DNA from: CAVTJL01 sp963828215 | GTDB taxonomy: Bacteria > Pseudomonadota > Alphaproteobacteria > Geminicoccales > Geminicoccaceae | DNA length: 64,000 nt | Direction: 5' to 3' | Assembly (NCBI GenBank): GCA_963828215.1 | Contig: CAWHFO010000044.1 | Coordinates: forward strand, 248,001-312,000 | Part shown: piece by piece, positions 27,667 to 36,843 of the stretch | How positions within the stretch are numbered: position 1 is the stretch's first letter | Layout: each line of letters begins with the position of its first letter | The notes under the pieces: model-generated | What the model was told of the DNA's origin: nothing | The model's database searches: none | What the model saw: only the letters and a program-made list of their open reading frames with translations | Translations under genes and position numbers: made by a program

Positions 27667-29456
27667 GCGGCCCGCCCCCGCTCGACCGGGCTCCCGGACT
27701 CGAGGGCCATCAGGCGCTGGAGGGTGGTCTCCAGCGGCCCGTCGTTCGTCAGGACCGGCAGCTCCAGACGCTCGGCCAGGCGCCGGTAGAGGGCGCGGCG
27801 GCGGGCGAAGTGCCGGTCCGCCACGGCGTCCGGCCGCTGGCGCGCGATCACCGCCGGGCTGCGCTCGATCAGCACGGCCAGTCGCGGCTCGGGAAGGAGG
27901 CGGAGAAGGCGCGGACCGAGCCGGTCGAGGACGAGGTCGTCCAGGCCGGTGTCGACGGCGAGGTCGACCAGCGTGTCGAGGGCGCAGCGGTCGGCCAGGA
28001 TCGGCAGGCGCCGGCCGAGCCGGAACCGGGCCAGGGTGTCGAGGGCCGTGTCGATCGCCTGAAGGGCCAGGAACAGCAGCGCCAGGGGCCGGCTGCCGGC
28101 GAAGTCGTGGTAGCCGATGGTGACGCCCTGGCTGCGCTCCTTGCGATTGTGGCCGCTCAACCGCGTCAGGGCGAGGAGCGGTTTCGAGAGGTAGTTGCGG
28201 AAGCGGCTCCAGACCCGGCGATGGGGAACGCCTTCCGCCTCGAGCCGACGGGCCAGGGCCTCGATCAAGGCGGTCTTGCCGCTGCCATCGACGCCGCACA
28301 CGGCGATCAGCCGAAGGCGCCACGGCTGCTGCGCCAGCAGGGCCGCGCCGGCGAGATCCCAACGGGTCCAGGCGTCCGCGGACGGCGCCGAGCTCCTGGG
28401 CGGCTCGCGGAGGGCCTCGAGCACCGCGTCCGGCAGGTCCTCGGGCGCGGCGGCGACCCGGCCACCCAGGGCCTCCGCCACCTCGGTCACGCCCGGTGCC
28501 CCGAGCACGACGAGCCGCCGGCCGCTCAGACCCGCCTCGATGACGACGAGGGGCACCTCCGAGACGGGCGCCCGGAAGGGAAGAAGAAAAAGATGTGCCT
28601 CGGCCAGCCGGCGGCGCAGCTCGGGCCGCGGCAGCATGGCGGTCTCGACCTCGATCCGTGCCCGGCAGGGGCTGCGGTCGATCAGGCGGAGGAGCCGCTG
28701 CAGATGGCGGTCGTCTCCGTCCGGGCGGAGCAGCATGAGGAGGCGGGCATCGAGGCCGCGCCGGACGACCGTCTCGAAGGTGCGGAGGGCCAGCACGGCG
28801 CCGCGCAGCTCGAGCGGCGGGCCGAGATAGCAGAGGGTCGTCGCCCCGGCCGGCGGCGGCAGGGCGAGGCAGAGGCCGGCATCGGCCCGCGGCCTGAGCA
28901 GCCGGCCGGCCGGCAGGCCGAGCGCGGCGTAGCGCTCGCGGGCGGCGGCGCTCAGATAGACCATGTCGTCGGCCCCGCTCCGCCCGAAGCCCCGACGCAG
29001 AAAAGTGGCGGGCAGCAGGGCGTTGGCGAGCGGCAGGAGCAGCAGGCGCCCCTCGGCCACGAGGCAGGGCAGGCCGAGGCGCAGCAGCTCGGCTAGGCGC
29101 AGCCGAGGGCTCGCCATCACGAGGCTGACCGCGCAGGGCAGGCCGAGGGCTCTCATCCGGGCCAGCGCCCAGGCACCGGAGACGAAAAAAACGCGCTCGG
29201 GCGCGTGCGTGGCCAGCGCCTGTCGCAGTGCCGCCGTCGACCGCCCACGCTCGATCAGCTTTTTTGCCCGGGCCACCGGCACGCCGAGCGTGTCCGGGGG
29301 GTCCGGGGCGTCGGTGACGAGGAGAACGCCATGCCCGAGCGACCGCAGCCCTTCGGCGAGGCCGACCGCGACGTGCCAGGGCTGGCGGTGCACCCGGTGC
29401 CGCTCCAGGCCGAAGCAGATCACGGCGAAGCGCCGGGCCGGCAGGGCCGGGCTCAC
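27663..29456 (-). CDS. Glycosyltransferase-like protein fused to thymidylate-kinase-like domain
   Basis: 597 residues from a GTG at 29456 that overlaps the upstream glycosyltransferase stop (GTGA). Residues 1 to about 350 look like a GT-B glycosyltransferase: VICFGLERHRVHRQPWHVAVGL, LCYLGPP and LLPFRAPVSEVPLVVIEAGLSGR. Residues about 381-597 are a P-loop kinase of thymidylate-kinase type: Walker A GVDGSGKT at 388-395, the ILADRCALDTL DR motif near 489, and a lid-like Arg-rich helix at 539-560. TMPK-like domains in polysaccharide loci are known but their substrates are not. The fusion suggests the kinase acts on the same lipid or sugar intermediate. The Walker motif is intact, so activity is plausible. 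Confidence 0.8.
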   Translation of the reverse strand: MSPALPARRFAVICFGLERHRVHRQPWHVAVGLAEGLRSLGHGVLLVTDAPDPPDTLGVPVARAKKLIERGRSTAALRQALATHAPERVFFVSGAWALARMRALGLPCAVSLVMASPRLRLAELLRLGLPCLVAEGRLLLLPLANALLPATFLRRGFGRSGADDMVYLSAAARERYAALGLPAGRLLRPRADAGLCLALPPPAGATTLCYLGPPLELRGAVLALRTFETVVRRGLDARLLMLLRPDGDDRHLQRLLRLIDRSPCRARIEVETAMLPRPELRRRLAEAHLFLLPFRAPVSEVPLVVIEAGLSGRRLVVLGAPGVTEVAEALGGRVAAAPEDLPDAVLEALREPPRSSAPSADAWTRWDLAGAALLAQQPWRLRLIAVCGVDGSGKTALIEALARRLEAEGVPHRRVWSRFRNYLSKPLLALTRLSGHNRKERSQGVTIGYHDFAGSRPLALLFLALQAIDTALDTLARFRLGRRLPILADRCALDTLVDLAVDTGLDDLVLDRLGPRLLRLLPEPRLAVLIERSPAVIARQRPDAVADRHFARRRALYRRLAERLELPVLTNDGPLETTLQRLMALESGSPVERGRAA

Positions 29457-30589
29457 GCGGCGAGCCCCCAGGCATAGCCATAGGCCTCCTCGAGCCCGTC
29501 GACGACACGGTCCCAGGAGAAGCGGCGCTGCACCAAGTTGCGCGCCGCCGCCGCCCGGCGCTCGGCGGCGGCGGGATCGGCGAGGGTGTCGAGGATGCCG
29601 CGGGCGAGCGCCGGAGCCGTCGGCTGGACAACCAGAAGAGGGGCCGGATCGGGGAGCTCGGCGACGAGCCCGGTTCGGGTCGATACGACCGGCGTGCCGG
29701 CCGCCATCGCCTCGAGCAGGGTGAGCGGCCCGCTCTCGTAGTCGGCCGGATTGACGAGGCAGGCGGCGCGGCCGAGCCAGGCGCGCACGCCCTCGGGCGG
29801 CACGAACCCCAAGAGGTCGACATGGCCGGCGATGCCGAGCCGCCGGGCGCGGGCGCGGAGCGCCGCCTCGAGCGGTCCCTCGCCGATCAGCACGAGCCGG
29901 CCCGCGACATCGCCCCTGATCAGGGCGAACGCCTCGAGCAGCCGCGAAAGGCCCTTCCGGTAGCCCAGCCGCCCGACATAGAGGACGACCGGTGGCCGAT
30001 GCCGCTCCCGGTGCAGGTGGGCGCCGAAGAAGGCCGCATCGACCCCGTTGGGCACGACCAGGGGGGCTCGACCGTCGAGCCTGTAGTGCCGGTTCAGCTC
30101 CCCGGCGACACCGGCGGAGACGGCGACGATCTCGCGCGCATTGTCGAGATACCACTGCTCGTAGCGGCGGCTGAAGAGGCGCGCATTGAGACGGATCGCC
30201 TGCGCACGGGGCCCGGGCTCGGCAATGGCCGCGGTATCGGTCAGCATCGGGCTGTGGAAGGTCGCGACGATCGGCAGCCCCGTCCTGAGCGGCGGCACGA
30301 GGGGGAGATGCACATGCAGCAGCTCCGCGCCCATGGCGCCGTCCTCGAGCCACCGGTCCAGGATCAGGCGCGCGGCCTGCTGATGAAAGGGGCGGATCGG
30401 GATGGTCGGAACGCGGTGGACCTCGATGCCCAGGACATCGATCTCGCGCCACCGGTCGAAGCTCCGGCCGCGCGACAGGATGAAGGGGTCGTGACCGCGG
30501 CGGCGCAGCCGCAGCGCGATCTCCAGCACGTGACGGCCGATGCCCTCCCGCGGCGGCAGGACGTTGTTGGTGAGGAGGGCCAGGCGCAC
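29453..30589 (-). CDS. Glycosyltransferase family 4
   Basis: 378 residues. It opens with LALLTNNVLPPREGIGRHVLEIALRL, has AELLHVHLPLVPPLR, VSAGVAGELNRHY, LYVGRLGYRKGLSRLLEAF and the acidic motif NPADYESGPLTLLEAMAAGTPVVST. A typical retaining GT4 with N-terminal acceptor and C-terminal donor domains. Lies nine bases after the GT2 gene and overlaps the fused kinase gene, within one operon. Confidence 0.92.
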   Translation of the reverse strand: MRLALLTNNVLPPREGIGRHVLEIALRLRRRGHDPFILSRGRSFDRWREIDVLGIEVHRVPTIPIRPFHQQAARLILDRWLEDGAMGAELLHVHLPLVPPLRTGLPIVATFHSPMLTDTAAIAEPGPRAQAIRLNARLFSRRYEQWYLDNAREIVAVSAGVAGELNRHYRLDGRAPLVVPNGVDAAFFGAHLHRERHRPPVVLYVGRLGYRKGLSRLLEAFALIRGDVAGRLVLIGEGPLEAALRARARRLGIAGHVDLLGFVPPEGVRAWLGRAACLVNPADYESGPLTLLEAMAAGTPVVSTRTGLVAELPDPAPLLVVQPTAPALARGILDTLADPAAAERRAAAARNLVQRRFSWDRVVDGLEEAYGYAWGLAA

Positions 30590-30598
30590 CGTGCTGTC

Positions 30599-31579
30599 TC
30601 AGACGGTGGCGGGCACCGGCCGGCCGGGCCGGACCGCGGAGCCCCAGTAGAAATCCTGGCCGCTCAGGTGGCGGGCGATCCCGTCCGGCAGCCGCGCGCC
30701 GAGGCGGCCGAGCCGGTAGCCGGCGAGCCGTGCGGCCGTGTCGAGCAGCGCATAGGGCAGCAGGGTCGGCCGCTCGGCGGCCAGGGTGCGGAGGAGCCCG
30801 GCCACGTAGCGGCGGCCGCGCTTCTCGTCCGGCTCGCGAGCGAGCAGCAGGTGGCGGAACGCCTCCCGCGTGTAGCCGATGTCGAACTGGCGTCGGAAGC
30901 TGTCGGCCAGCCGCGTCGGATGGGTATGGCTGACGACCGCCTCGGCCACGTAGGCGATGGCCTCGCCCCGCAGGAGCAGCTCGGCCGCGGCGATGGTCTC
31001 CTCGGAGACCAGCGTCGGGCGGAACCCGCCGATGCGGTCGAGGGCGGCGCAGGACCAGGCCGCGCAGGCGTTCGAGCAGAAATGGGTGTAGGCGCCGTAG
31101 CGGTGCCAGTCGACGATCGCGCGGCAGTGGCTTTCCGCCGGATAGTTGAAGCGGCGGCCGAAGCGGGCGATCGGGTCCGCGTCCGGTGCCGCCACCTGTC
31201 GCGCATAGCTGACGGCGGCGGCGCCGCTGACGATCGGAGCCACGAGCGTCTCGAGGAAGTCCGGGCTGGCCGGATAGGCGTCCGGCGTCATCATCACGGC
31301 GATGTCGACGCCGAGACGGCGGCGCGCCGCCTCGCGGGTGAGGCCGTGATTGAAGGCCGCGCGCGCCACCACCCAGGTCTCGGCGCCGAGCTCCCGGGCC
31401 CGCTCCACGGTGCCGTCGTCGGACGAGGAGTTGACGACGAGCACGCGCGGCCGGAGCGGCGAGGTCAGGAGCGGCGGCAGGCAGCGCTCGAGATGGCTGC
31501 GGGCCCGGTGCGTGACGAGCACCACCCCGACACGGGGCGCGGTCGGAGATGCCACGGACTCGTCGCCCTCGATACCCAT
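30599..31579 (-). CDS. Glycosyltransferase family 2 (rhamnosyltransferase-like)
   Basis: 326 residues. GT-A fold: VGVVLVTHRARSHLERCLPPLL, LVVNSSSDDGTVERAREL, then VMMTPDAYPASPDFLETL in the place of the DXD region, and later ACAAWSCAALDRIGGFRPTLVSEETIAAAELLLRG. This layout is that of rhamnosyltransferases, which would fit a 6-deoxyhexose donor from the neighbouring genes, but the specificity is inferred. Confidence 0.85.
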   Translation of the reverse strand: MGIEGDESVASPTAPRVGVVLVTHRARSHLERCLPPLLTSPLRPRVLVVNSSSDDGTVERARELGAETWVVARAAFNHGLTREAARRRLGVDIAVMMTPDAYPASPDFLETLVAPIVSGAAAVSYARQVAAPDADPIARFGRRFNYPAESHCRAIVDWHRYGAYTHFCSNACAAWSCAALDRIGGFRPTLVSEETIAAAELLLRGEAIAYVAEAVVSHTHPTRLADSFRRQFDIGYTREAFRHLLLAREPDEKRGRRYVAGLLRTLAAERPTLLPYALLDTAARLAGYRLGRLGARLPDGIARHLSGQDFYWGSAVRPGRPVPATV

Positions 31580-31650
31580 CTTTGCCTCCGCAACGCCGCC
31601 ACCGTCTCTCGGATGGCAACCGTCCTATGATGAGCGGACGTTCAGAAAAA

Positions 31651-32610
31651 TCAATCTTTAGTTGATCGCGAGTGGTCGAAATTAGCCTTATACCAAGTGG
31701 CGGCCAGGTCCCAGGACCGCTCCACCCGCCAGCCGGGCGCCTGGTCGATCAGCGGATCGCGATTGCAGCGGACCAGTGGCTCGTCGAGCGGCGCGGGCTC
31801 GGCCGCGCGGTCGAGCGGGCAGGGCTGTCCGAGGCGCCCCCGCATCGCCACGGCGAAGCGCTCGGCGAAGTCGGCCACGGTCTCGACATAGCCGCTCGGC
31901 GCCAGGCGATGCGTGGCCGAGGCGCCGACGAGGAACCGGGCGAAGCGGGCGTAGCTCGCCGCCAGCAGGTCGACATGGACGAAGTCCCGCACGAGATGGG
32001 GCTGCTCGATGAGCGGGGTCTCGCCGGCGAGCCAGCGCTCTGCCAGGGTCGTGGTCAGCCCGGGCTTCTCGAGGGGCCCGAAGGGATGCGGGATGGTGAG
32101 CTTGCCCAGCGCCATGCGCCGCCGCTCGGCCTCGTAGCGGAGGATCTGCCAGGAGAGCGTCTTGGCGAGCCCATAGGCGGTGATGGCGCCGGTGGGCGGC
32201 GTGCTGCGCCCCTCGTCCGCCTCGAAGATCGACCCGGTCACCAAAAGGGTGCGGCAGCCGCGCGCGAGGAGCGCGTCCAGAGCCGACTCGACCTGGTGCG
32301 TGTTGGCGGCGACGGCGGCGTCGACGGCGAAGCCGGTGCCGCGGTGGCCGGCCGCCTCGGCGCCGTGGTGGCAGAGGAGGTCGAAGGGGCCGGCCTCCGC
32401 GATCAGGGCGAGGAAGCGGGCGTCGCCGAAGGCGCAGCCTTCGACCAGCTCGGCCGCCCGGGCGGCGCGGGCGAGGCGGGCTGCGGCGAGGCCGGTGTAG
32501 CGGGACAGAGCGTCCCGGCAGGTGGCGGTGACGACGAAGCCCTCGGCGACGAGCGCCTCGACGAACCAGCAGCCGGTAAAGGAGCTCGCTCCGGTGAACA
32601 GCGCATGCAT
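31651..32610 (-). CDS. NAD-dependent epimerase/dehydratase family reductase
   Basis: 319 residues of the extended SDR type. The nucleotide motif is a modified TGASSFTG (residues 6-13), with LLVTGSIFEAD and the catalytic pair in ITAYGLAKT (Y-X-X-X-K). A C-terminal substrate domain follows. In this setting it probably reduces the 4-keto group of the epimerised CDP-sugar. Its ATG shares one base with the preceding stop (TGATG). The gene ends in an AT-rich stretch before the GT2 gene. Confidence 0.85.
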   Translation of the reverse strand: MHALFTGASSFTGCWFVEALVAEGFVVTATCRDALSRYTGLAAARLARAARAAELVEGCAFGDARFLALIAEAGPFDLLCHHGAEAAGHRGTGFAVDAAVAANTHQVESALDALLARGCRTLLVTGSIFEADEGRSTPPTGAITAYGLAKTLSWQILRYEAERRRMALGKLTIPHPFGPLEKPGLTTTLAERWLAGETPLIEQPHLVRDFVHVDLLAASYARFARFLVGASATHRLAPSGYVETVADFAERFAVAMRGRLGQPCPLDRAAEPAPLDEPLVRCNRDPLIDQAPGWRVERSWDLAATWYKANFDHSRSTKD

Positions 32611-33158
32611 CACGTGAGGCTGTGCTGGGCCGGATCGAAGTCGGGGTGCTGCCGATCGCGTTCCGAGACGAGGCGCGGGGGCGACGGCCAGCCGAGGGCC
32701 AGGGCCGGATCGTCCCAGCGCACGCCGCGCTCCAGGTCGGGCGTGTAGGCGCAGGACAGATAGTAGGCGACGATGACGTCGTCGGAGAGGCTGAGGAAGC
32801 CGTGCGCGCAGCGCGGCGGCACGACCAGGGCCCGGTGGTCGGCGGCTCTCAGCTCCTGGCCGACATGACGGCCGAAGGAGGCCGAGCCCGGGCGGAGGTC
32901 GAGCACGACGTCGAAGACCGCGCCCCGCAGGCAGACCACGAGCTTGGCCTCCGAGGCGGGCGGCAGCTGGTAGTGCAGGCCGCGCAGGGTGAGGGCCCGG
33001 GCGGTGAAGGAGGTGTTCGCCTGGGCGACCTCGAGCTCGACGCCGAGACGGGCCAGGGCCTCGCGGCAGAAGCAGCGGACATAGCTGCCCCGCTCGTCGG
33101 GGCGGGGCTCGAGCGCCAGCAGCTTGACCCCCGGCAGGCCCTCGCTCAGCAGCCGCAT
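32610..33158 (-). CDS. RmlC-like nucleotide-sugar 3,5-epimerase
   Basis: 182 residues, a cupin of the dTDP-4-dehydrorhamnose 3,5-epimerase family. Conserved residues: DERGSYVRCFCREAL, QANTSFTARALTLRGLHYQ with the catalytic His in GLHYQ, GAVFDVVLDLR and VPPRCAHGFLSL. The neighbours are CDP-sugar rather than dTDP-sugar enzymes, so the substrate is more likely CDP-4-keto-6-deoxyglucose. TGATG junctions on both sides show tight coupling. Confidence 0.9.
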   Translation of the reverse strand: MRLLSEGLPGVKLLALEPRPDERGSYVRCFCREALARLGVELEVAQANTSFTARALTLRGLHYQLPPASEAKLVVCLRGAVFDVVLDLRPGSASFGRHVGQELRAADHRALVVPPRCAHGFLSLSDDVIVAYYLSCAYTPDLERGVRWDDPALALGWPSPPRLVSERDRQHPDFDPAQHSLT

Positions 33159-33976
33159 CAGCGGGCCTCCGGCCCGACCCAGGGCGGCGCCCCCTTCTCC
33201 CAGAGGCCGACCAGCTGGTCCCGGTCGCGGATGGTGTCGACGCTCGACCAGAAGCCGTCGTGGCGAAACACCTCGAGCTCCTGATCGGCGGCGAGCCGGC
33301 GCAGCGGCTCCCCCTCGAGCACGCAGCCGTCCTCCGTGGAGAGATAGTCCTGGAAGCCGCGGCGAAAGAAGAAAAAGCCGGCATTGATCCAGTCGCTGCC
33401 GCGCCGCGGCTTCTCGGCGAAGCGGAGCGCCCGGCTCTCGTCCAGCTCGACGCAGCCATATTGCGAGGGCGGGTGGACGCCGAGCATCGTGCCGAGGCGG
33501 CCGTGCGTGCGATGGAAGAGAAGCTCGGCGTCCAGGTCGACGTCGGTGAGGCCGTCGCCATAGGTCACGGCGAAATGCTCGGCCTCGCCCAGATAGCGGG
33601 CCACGGCCCGGGCGATCCGCGCGCCGGTCATGGCGTCGCGGCCGGTATGGGCGATGGTCACCTCCCATTCCGGGGTCCGGCCGACCTGGTGATAGCTGAC
33701 CTGACGGTCCCGGAGATCCAGGGTGAAGTCCTGGTGGAGGGCCGGAAAGTTGAGGAAGTAGCTGCTGATGACGTCGCCCCGCCAGCCGGTGCACAGGACG
33801 AAGCGGCGGAAGCCCCAGCGGTCGTAGCACTGCATGACGTGCAGCAGCAGCGGCATGCCGCCGATGTCGACCATCGGCTTGGGCAGGCTCTGCGCGACCT
33901 CGCCCAGCCGGGTGCCGCGGCCGCCGCAGAGGATGAAGACGGGGACCTCAGCCAGCGGCGAGGAGGGCATCGGCAT
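33158..33976 (-). CDS. rfbF: Glucose-1-phosphate cytidylyltransferase
   Basis: 272 residues. The nucleotidyltransferase signature is LCGGRGTRLGEVAQSLPKPM and the family blocks VLCTGWRGDVISSYF, FAVTYGDGLTDVDL, EKPRRGSDWINAGFFF and LWEKGAPPW are present. It makes CDP-glucose from CTP and glucose-1-phosphate. The start is either M1 at 33976 or M3 at 33970; both lie inside the end of rfbG, an overlap of about 20-29 bases. Confidence 0.95.
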   Translation of the reverse strand: MPMPSSPLAEVPVFILCGGRGTRLGEVAQSLPKPMVDIGGMPLLLHVMQCYDRWGFRRFVLCTGWRGDVISSYFLNFPALHQDFTLDLRDRQVSYHQVGRTPEWEVTIAHTGRDAMTGARIARAVARYLGEAEHFAVTYGDGLTDVDLDAELLFHRTHGRLGTMLGVHPPSQYGCVELDESRALRFAEKPRRGSDWINAGFFFFRRGFQDYLSTEDGCVLEGEPLRRLAADQELEVFRHDGFWSSVDTIRDRDQLVGLWEKGAPPWVGPEAR

Positions 33977-35066
33977 AGCCTCGGGCGAGGCTCTCCCAGG
34001 GCCGCGGCAGCGCCAGGGCGCGCTCGCCGTAGATCTCGACCTGGCGGTAGAGCCAGCGCATGTCCGGCCCGGCCAGGAAGGCCCGGTAGCCGTCCGCCGT
34101 CCAGGCGACGACCTCCTCGGTGGTGAGCTGCGGGCGCCAGCCGAGCTGCATCCGGGCGCGCTCGGTGACCAGGCGGAGGACGGGGGTCTCGGGCGGGCTC
34201 GCTCGGCCGGCGATGTCGACCTCGCCGCCGCCGAGCCCGCTCACCAGGGCGTCGGCCACCTCGCGCACGGTCCATTCGCTGCCGGCCCCGGGCCCGAAAT
34301 TCCAGGCCCCCGCATGCTGCTCGGGCTCCTCGAAGAGGGCCTGGGCCAGATGGATGTAGGCGCTCACCGCGTCGAGCACGTGCTGCCAGGGCCGGACCGC
34401 GTCGGGGTGGCGGAGCTCGGCAGGGCGCCCGGCCGCCACCGCGCGCACGATGTCCGGCACGAGCCGGTTGGGGCTGAGGTCGCCGCCGCCGATGACGTTG
34501 CCGGCCCGCGCCGTCGCCACGCCGCAGCCGCGGGACGGCGGGAAGAAGGACGCCCGGTAGGCGCGCGCCACCATCTCGGCCGCGGCCTTGCTGGCGCTGT
34601 AGGGATCGTCCCCGCCCAGATGGTCGGCCTCGGCGCAGGGCCGGCTCGGATCGCCGTAGCATTTGTCGCTGGTGACCAGGACCAGCGCGCGCAGGGCCGG
34701 GGCATGCCGGGCCGCCTCGAGCACGGCCAGCGTGCCGCCGATATTGGTGTCGAAGGTGTCGAGCGGCCGCTCCAGGCTCTCGAACACGATGGCCTGGCCG
34801 GCCAGATGGAGGACGATCTCGGGCTGGGCCCGGCTCATCACGGCGGCCACGAGGGGCCGGTCGCGGACATCGCCCTCGACGTGCCGGAGCCGCCGGCCGA
34901 GGTCCAGGCGCTCCCAGAGCGAGGGCGCATGCCGCGGCGGCAGGGCCAGGCCTGTGACCTCCGCGCCGAGCTCGGTGAGCCAGGTCGCGAGCCAGGCGCC
35001 CTTGAATCCCGTATGGCCGGTGAGAAGGACGCGCCGGCCGCGCCAGAATGACAGGTCGATGCGCAT
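33948..35066 (-). CDS. rfbG: CDP-glucose 4,6-dehydratase
   Basis: About 372 residues from the ATG at 35066, which has CGGAGG five bases upstream (the frame is open to 35090). SDR features: LLTGHTGFKGAWLATWL, HLAGQAIVFESLERPLDTFDTNIGGT, LVTSDKCYGD and the active-site DPYSASKAAAE. It converts CDP-glucose to CDP-4-keto-6-deoxyglucose, following rfbF. First gene of the sugar-nucleotide part; the AT-rich stretch at 35100-35170 upstream probably carries the promoter. Confidence 0.95.
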   Translation of the reverse strand: MRIDLSFWRGRRVLLTGHTGFKGAWLATWLTELGAEVTGLALPPRHAPSLWERLDLGRRLRHVEGDVRDRPLVAAVMSRAQPEIVLHLAGQAIVFESLERPLDTFDTNIGGTLAVLEAARHAPALRALVLVTSDKCYGDPSRPCAEADHLGGDDPYSASKAAAEMVARAYRASFFPPSRGCGVATARAGNVIGGGDLSPNRLVPDIVRAVAAGRPAELRHPDAVRPWQHVLDAVSAYIHLAQALFEEPEQHAGAWNFGPGAGSEWTVREVADALVSGLGGGEVDIAGRASPPETPVLRLVTERARMQLGWRPQLTTEEVVAWTADGYRAFLAGPDMRWLYRQVEIYGERALALPRPWESLARGYADALLAAG

Positions 35067-35207
35067 CGTGCCTCCGAGGTCCGCGGCCACCCGAGCCGAC
35101 CCCCGCGCGTTCCCTGGCCTTTATCAACTTTTAAGAGAACATTCGACAGATACTAGCGGCATTCGAGAAATGCAATGGCTTCGACGTGGATGCCGGGGGC
35201 CGCCTCG

Positions 35208-36305
35208 TCAGCCTGCCCCGACGCGCAGCGCCAGGGCACGTATGCGGGCAGCCGCCTGCTCCAGCTCGTCGCCGGCGGCACCCGCCCGGTCGGGGAAGGG
35301 GGCGCCGAGCCGCACCGCGAGCCCCCGGTCGACGAGCCGCTGGTGCAACCGCCCGAGATCGCGCCCGAAGGAGGCCAGCCCGAGCGTCCGGCCGACCCGC
35401 CCCAGCGGCCCCAACGGTCCTTCGCCGCGCAGGCCGTGGCCGATCGCCTGGTGGACGACGGTCCGGGCGTCCCGACGCGTGGGGAGCGGAAAAATCGCCA
35501 GCGGCCGGCCGAGGCGGGCGACCTCCACCATCATGGAGACGCTGTCGCCGGTGACGACGAAGCGGTCGGCGAGCCCGAGGAGCCCGAGATAGGGATTGTC
35601 CGGATCGTCGGCCTGCCAGCGGTGCAGGGTGGCGCCGTCCGGCAGGCCGGCGGCCAGGGCTTCCGTCACGGCGGCCGAGGTGCGTCGGCTGGTGGTCAGA
35701 TAGAGCGAGCCGCCGTCCCGGCTCTGGAGCGCGCCAAGCGCCTTCGCCAGCTCCAGGGCGACGGCCCGGTCGAACCGAAAAGGCTGCGTCTCGCCGCCGA
35801 TCAGGACGGCCGTCAGCGGCCGCGGCAGGTCGGCGAGGCGGTCCCGCCAGCGGGCCGCCGCGGCGGCGACGGCCGCGGGATCGGCGCGCATCAGCGGCAG
35901 GTCCAGGTGGACGACATTGGGGGCGGCCGGGACGTGGTACTGGGGCGGCACCACGACGAGGTCGTAGTCGTCGAGGCGGCGCCGCGGCCGCCCGACCACG
36001 ACGAGCCGCGTCCTGCCGCCCGATCGCTCCCTGACCCAGAGCGCCGCCATCGTCGGGCGCCGGCCGACGGTGACGACGAGGTCCGGCCAGGGTGGCTCGA
36101 GGCGGTCCGAGCGGCCGAGGTCGAGATGCTCGAGCGTCGGCCGGAAGCGGGGCTTGCCCAGCGCCCATTCGGGCCGTGGCAGCACCGTCCGCAGCGTATA
36201 GGGCAGGCCCGTGCTGTCGATCAGCAGCCGCGCCTGGGCGTTGTCGCCGACCTTGTCGGCGAGGAGGAGCCAGATGTCGGGAGACGGGGAGGTGTCCGGC
36301 CGCAT
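35208..36305 (-). CDS. ELM1/DUF1022 family GT-B-like protein
   Basis: 365 residues. Family features: IWLLLADKVGDNAQARLLID at the start, VTVGRRPTMAALWVRERSGG, VVPPQYHVPAAPNVVHLDLPL, AVLIGGETQPFRF and VTGDSVSMMVEVARLGRPLAIF. Named after the plant mitochondrial fission factor ELM1. The bacterial proteins have a GT-B-like fold and lie near envelope polysaccharide genes, but no reaction is established. It reads toward the polysaccharide genes, 141 bases upstream of rfbG. Confidence 0.85.
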   Translation of the reverse strand: MRPDTSPSPDIWLLLADKVGDNAQARLLIDSTGLPYTLRTVLPRPEWALGKPRFRPTLEHLDLGRSDRLEPPWPDLVVTVGRRPTMAALWVRERSGGRTRLVVVGRPRRRLDDYDLVVVPPQYHVPAAPNVVHLDLPLMRADPAAVAAAAARWRDRLADLPRPLTAVLIGGETQPFRFDRAVALELAKALGALQSRDGGSLYLTTSRRTSAAVTEALAAGLPDGATLHRWQADDPDNPYLGLLGLADRFVVTGDSVSMMVEVARLGRPLAIFPLPTRRDARTVVHQAIGHGLRGEGPLGPLGRVGRTLGLASFGRDLGRLHQRLVDRGLAVRLGAPFPDRAGAAGDELEQAAARIRALALRVGAG

Positions 36306-36345
36306 GCGGCGGCTCTAGCATCCGGGCCCGCCGCCGTCAGCCGGC

Positions 36346-36843
36346 TCAGCGGTCAAGGAGGCGCTGCATGAAGACGAGGTCGAGCCAGCGGCCGAACTTG
36401 AAGCCGACCTCGGGGAAGTGGGCGACGCGCTCGAAGCCGTGGCGGGCATGGAGGCGGAGGCTGGCTTCGTTGGCGGCGTCGATCCCGGCCACCACGGCGT
36501 GCAGGCCCTGGCCGCGCGCCGCCTCGAGCAGAGGCGGGAGCAGACGCCCGCCGATGCCGCGGCCGCGACTGTCCGTGCGGATGTAGATGGAGCTTTCGAC
36601 GGTGAAACGGTAGCCGTGCCAGGCGCGGAAGGGTCCGTAGCTGGAGAATCCCAGGACCTCGGGGCCCTCCGCAGCGACGAGGACCGGAAAGCCGCCCTGG
36701 CGCTTGCGGGCATGCCACTCGGCCTGGGCGGCCTCGCTGCGCGGCGTCTCGTCATAGGACGCGGTCGTGTTGAGCACGACCTCGTTGTAGATCGCCAGAA
36801 GGGCGCCCAGGTCGGCTTCGAGCGCCGGCCGAACCTCGATCAT
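36346..36843 (-). CDS. GNAT N-acetyltransferase (phosphinothricin acetyltransferase-like)
   Basis: 165 residues from ATG 36843; another ATG two codons upstream (36849) is possible. It follows the PAT/MddA pattern: IYNEVVLNTTASYDE, LGFSSYGPFRAWHGYRFTVESSIYI, the acetyl-CoA loop RGRGIGGRLLPPLL, and HAVVAGIDAANEASLRLHARHGFERV. Members acetylate phosphinothricin, methionine sulfone or related amino acids. A run of six Gs serves as the only ribosome-site-like sequence. Confidence 0.9.
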   Translation of the reverse strand: MIEVRPALEADLGALLAIYNEVVLNTTASYDETPRSEAAQAEWHARKRQGGFPVLVAAEGPEVLGFSSYGPFRAWHGYRFTVESSIYIRTDSRGRGIGGRLLPPLLEAARGQGLHAVVAGIDAANEASLRLHARHGFERVAHFPEVGFKFGRWLDLVFMQRLLDR

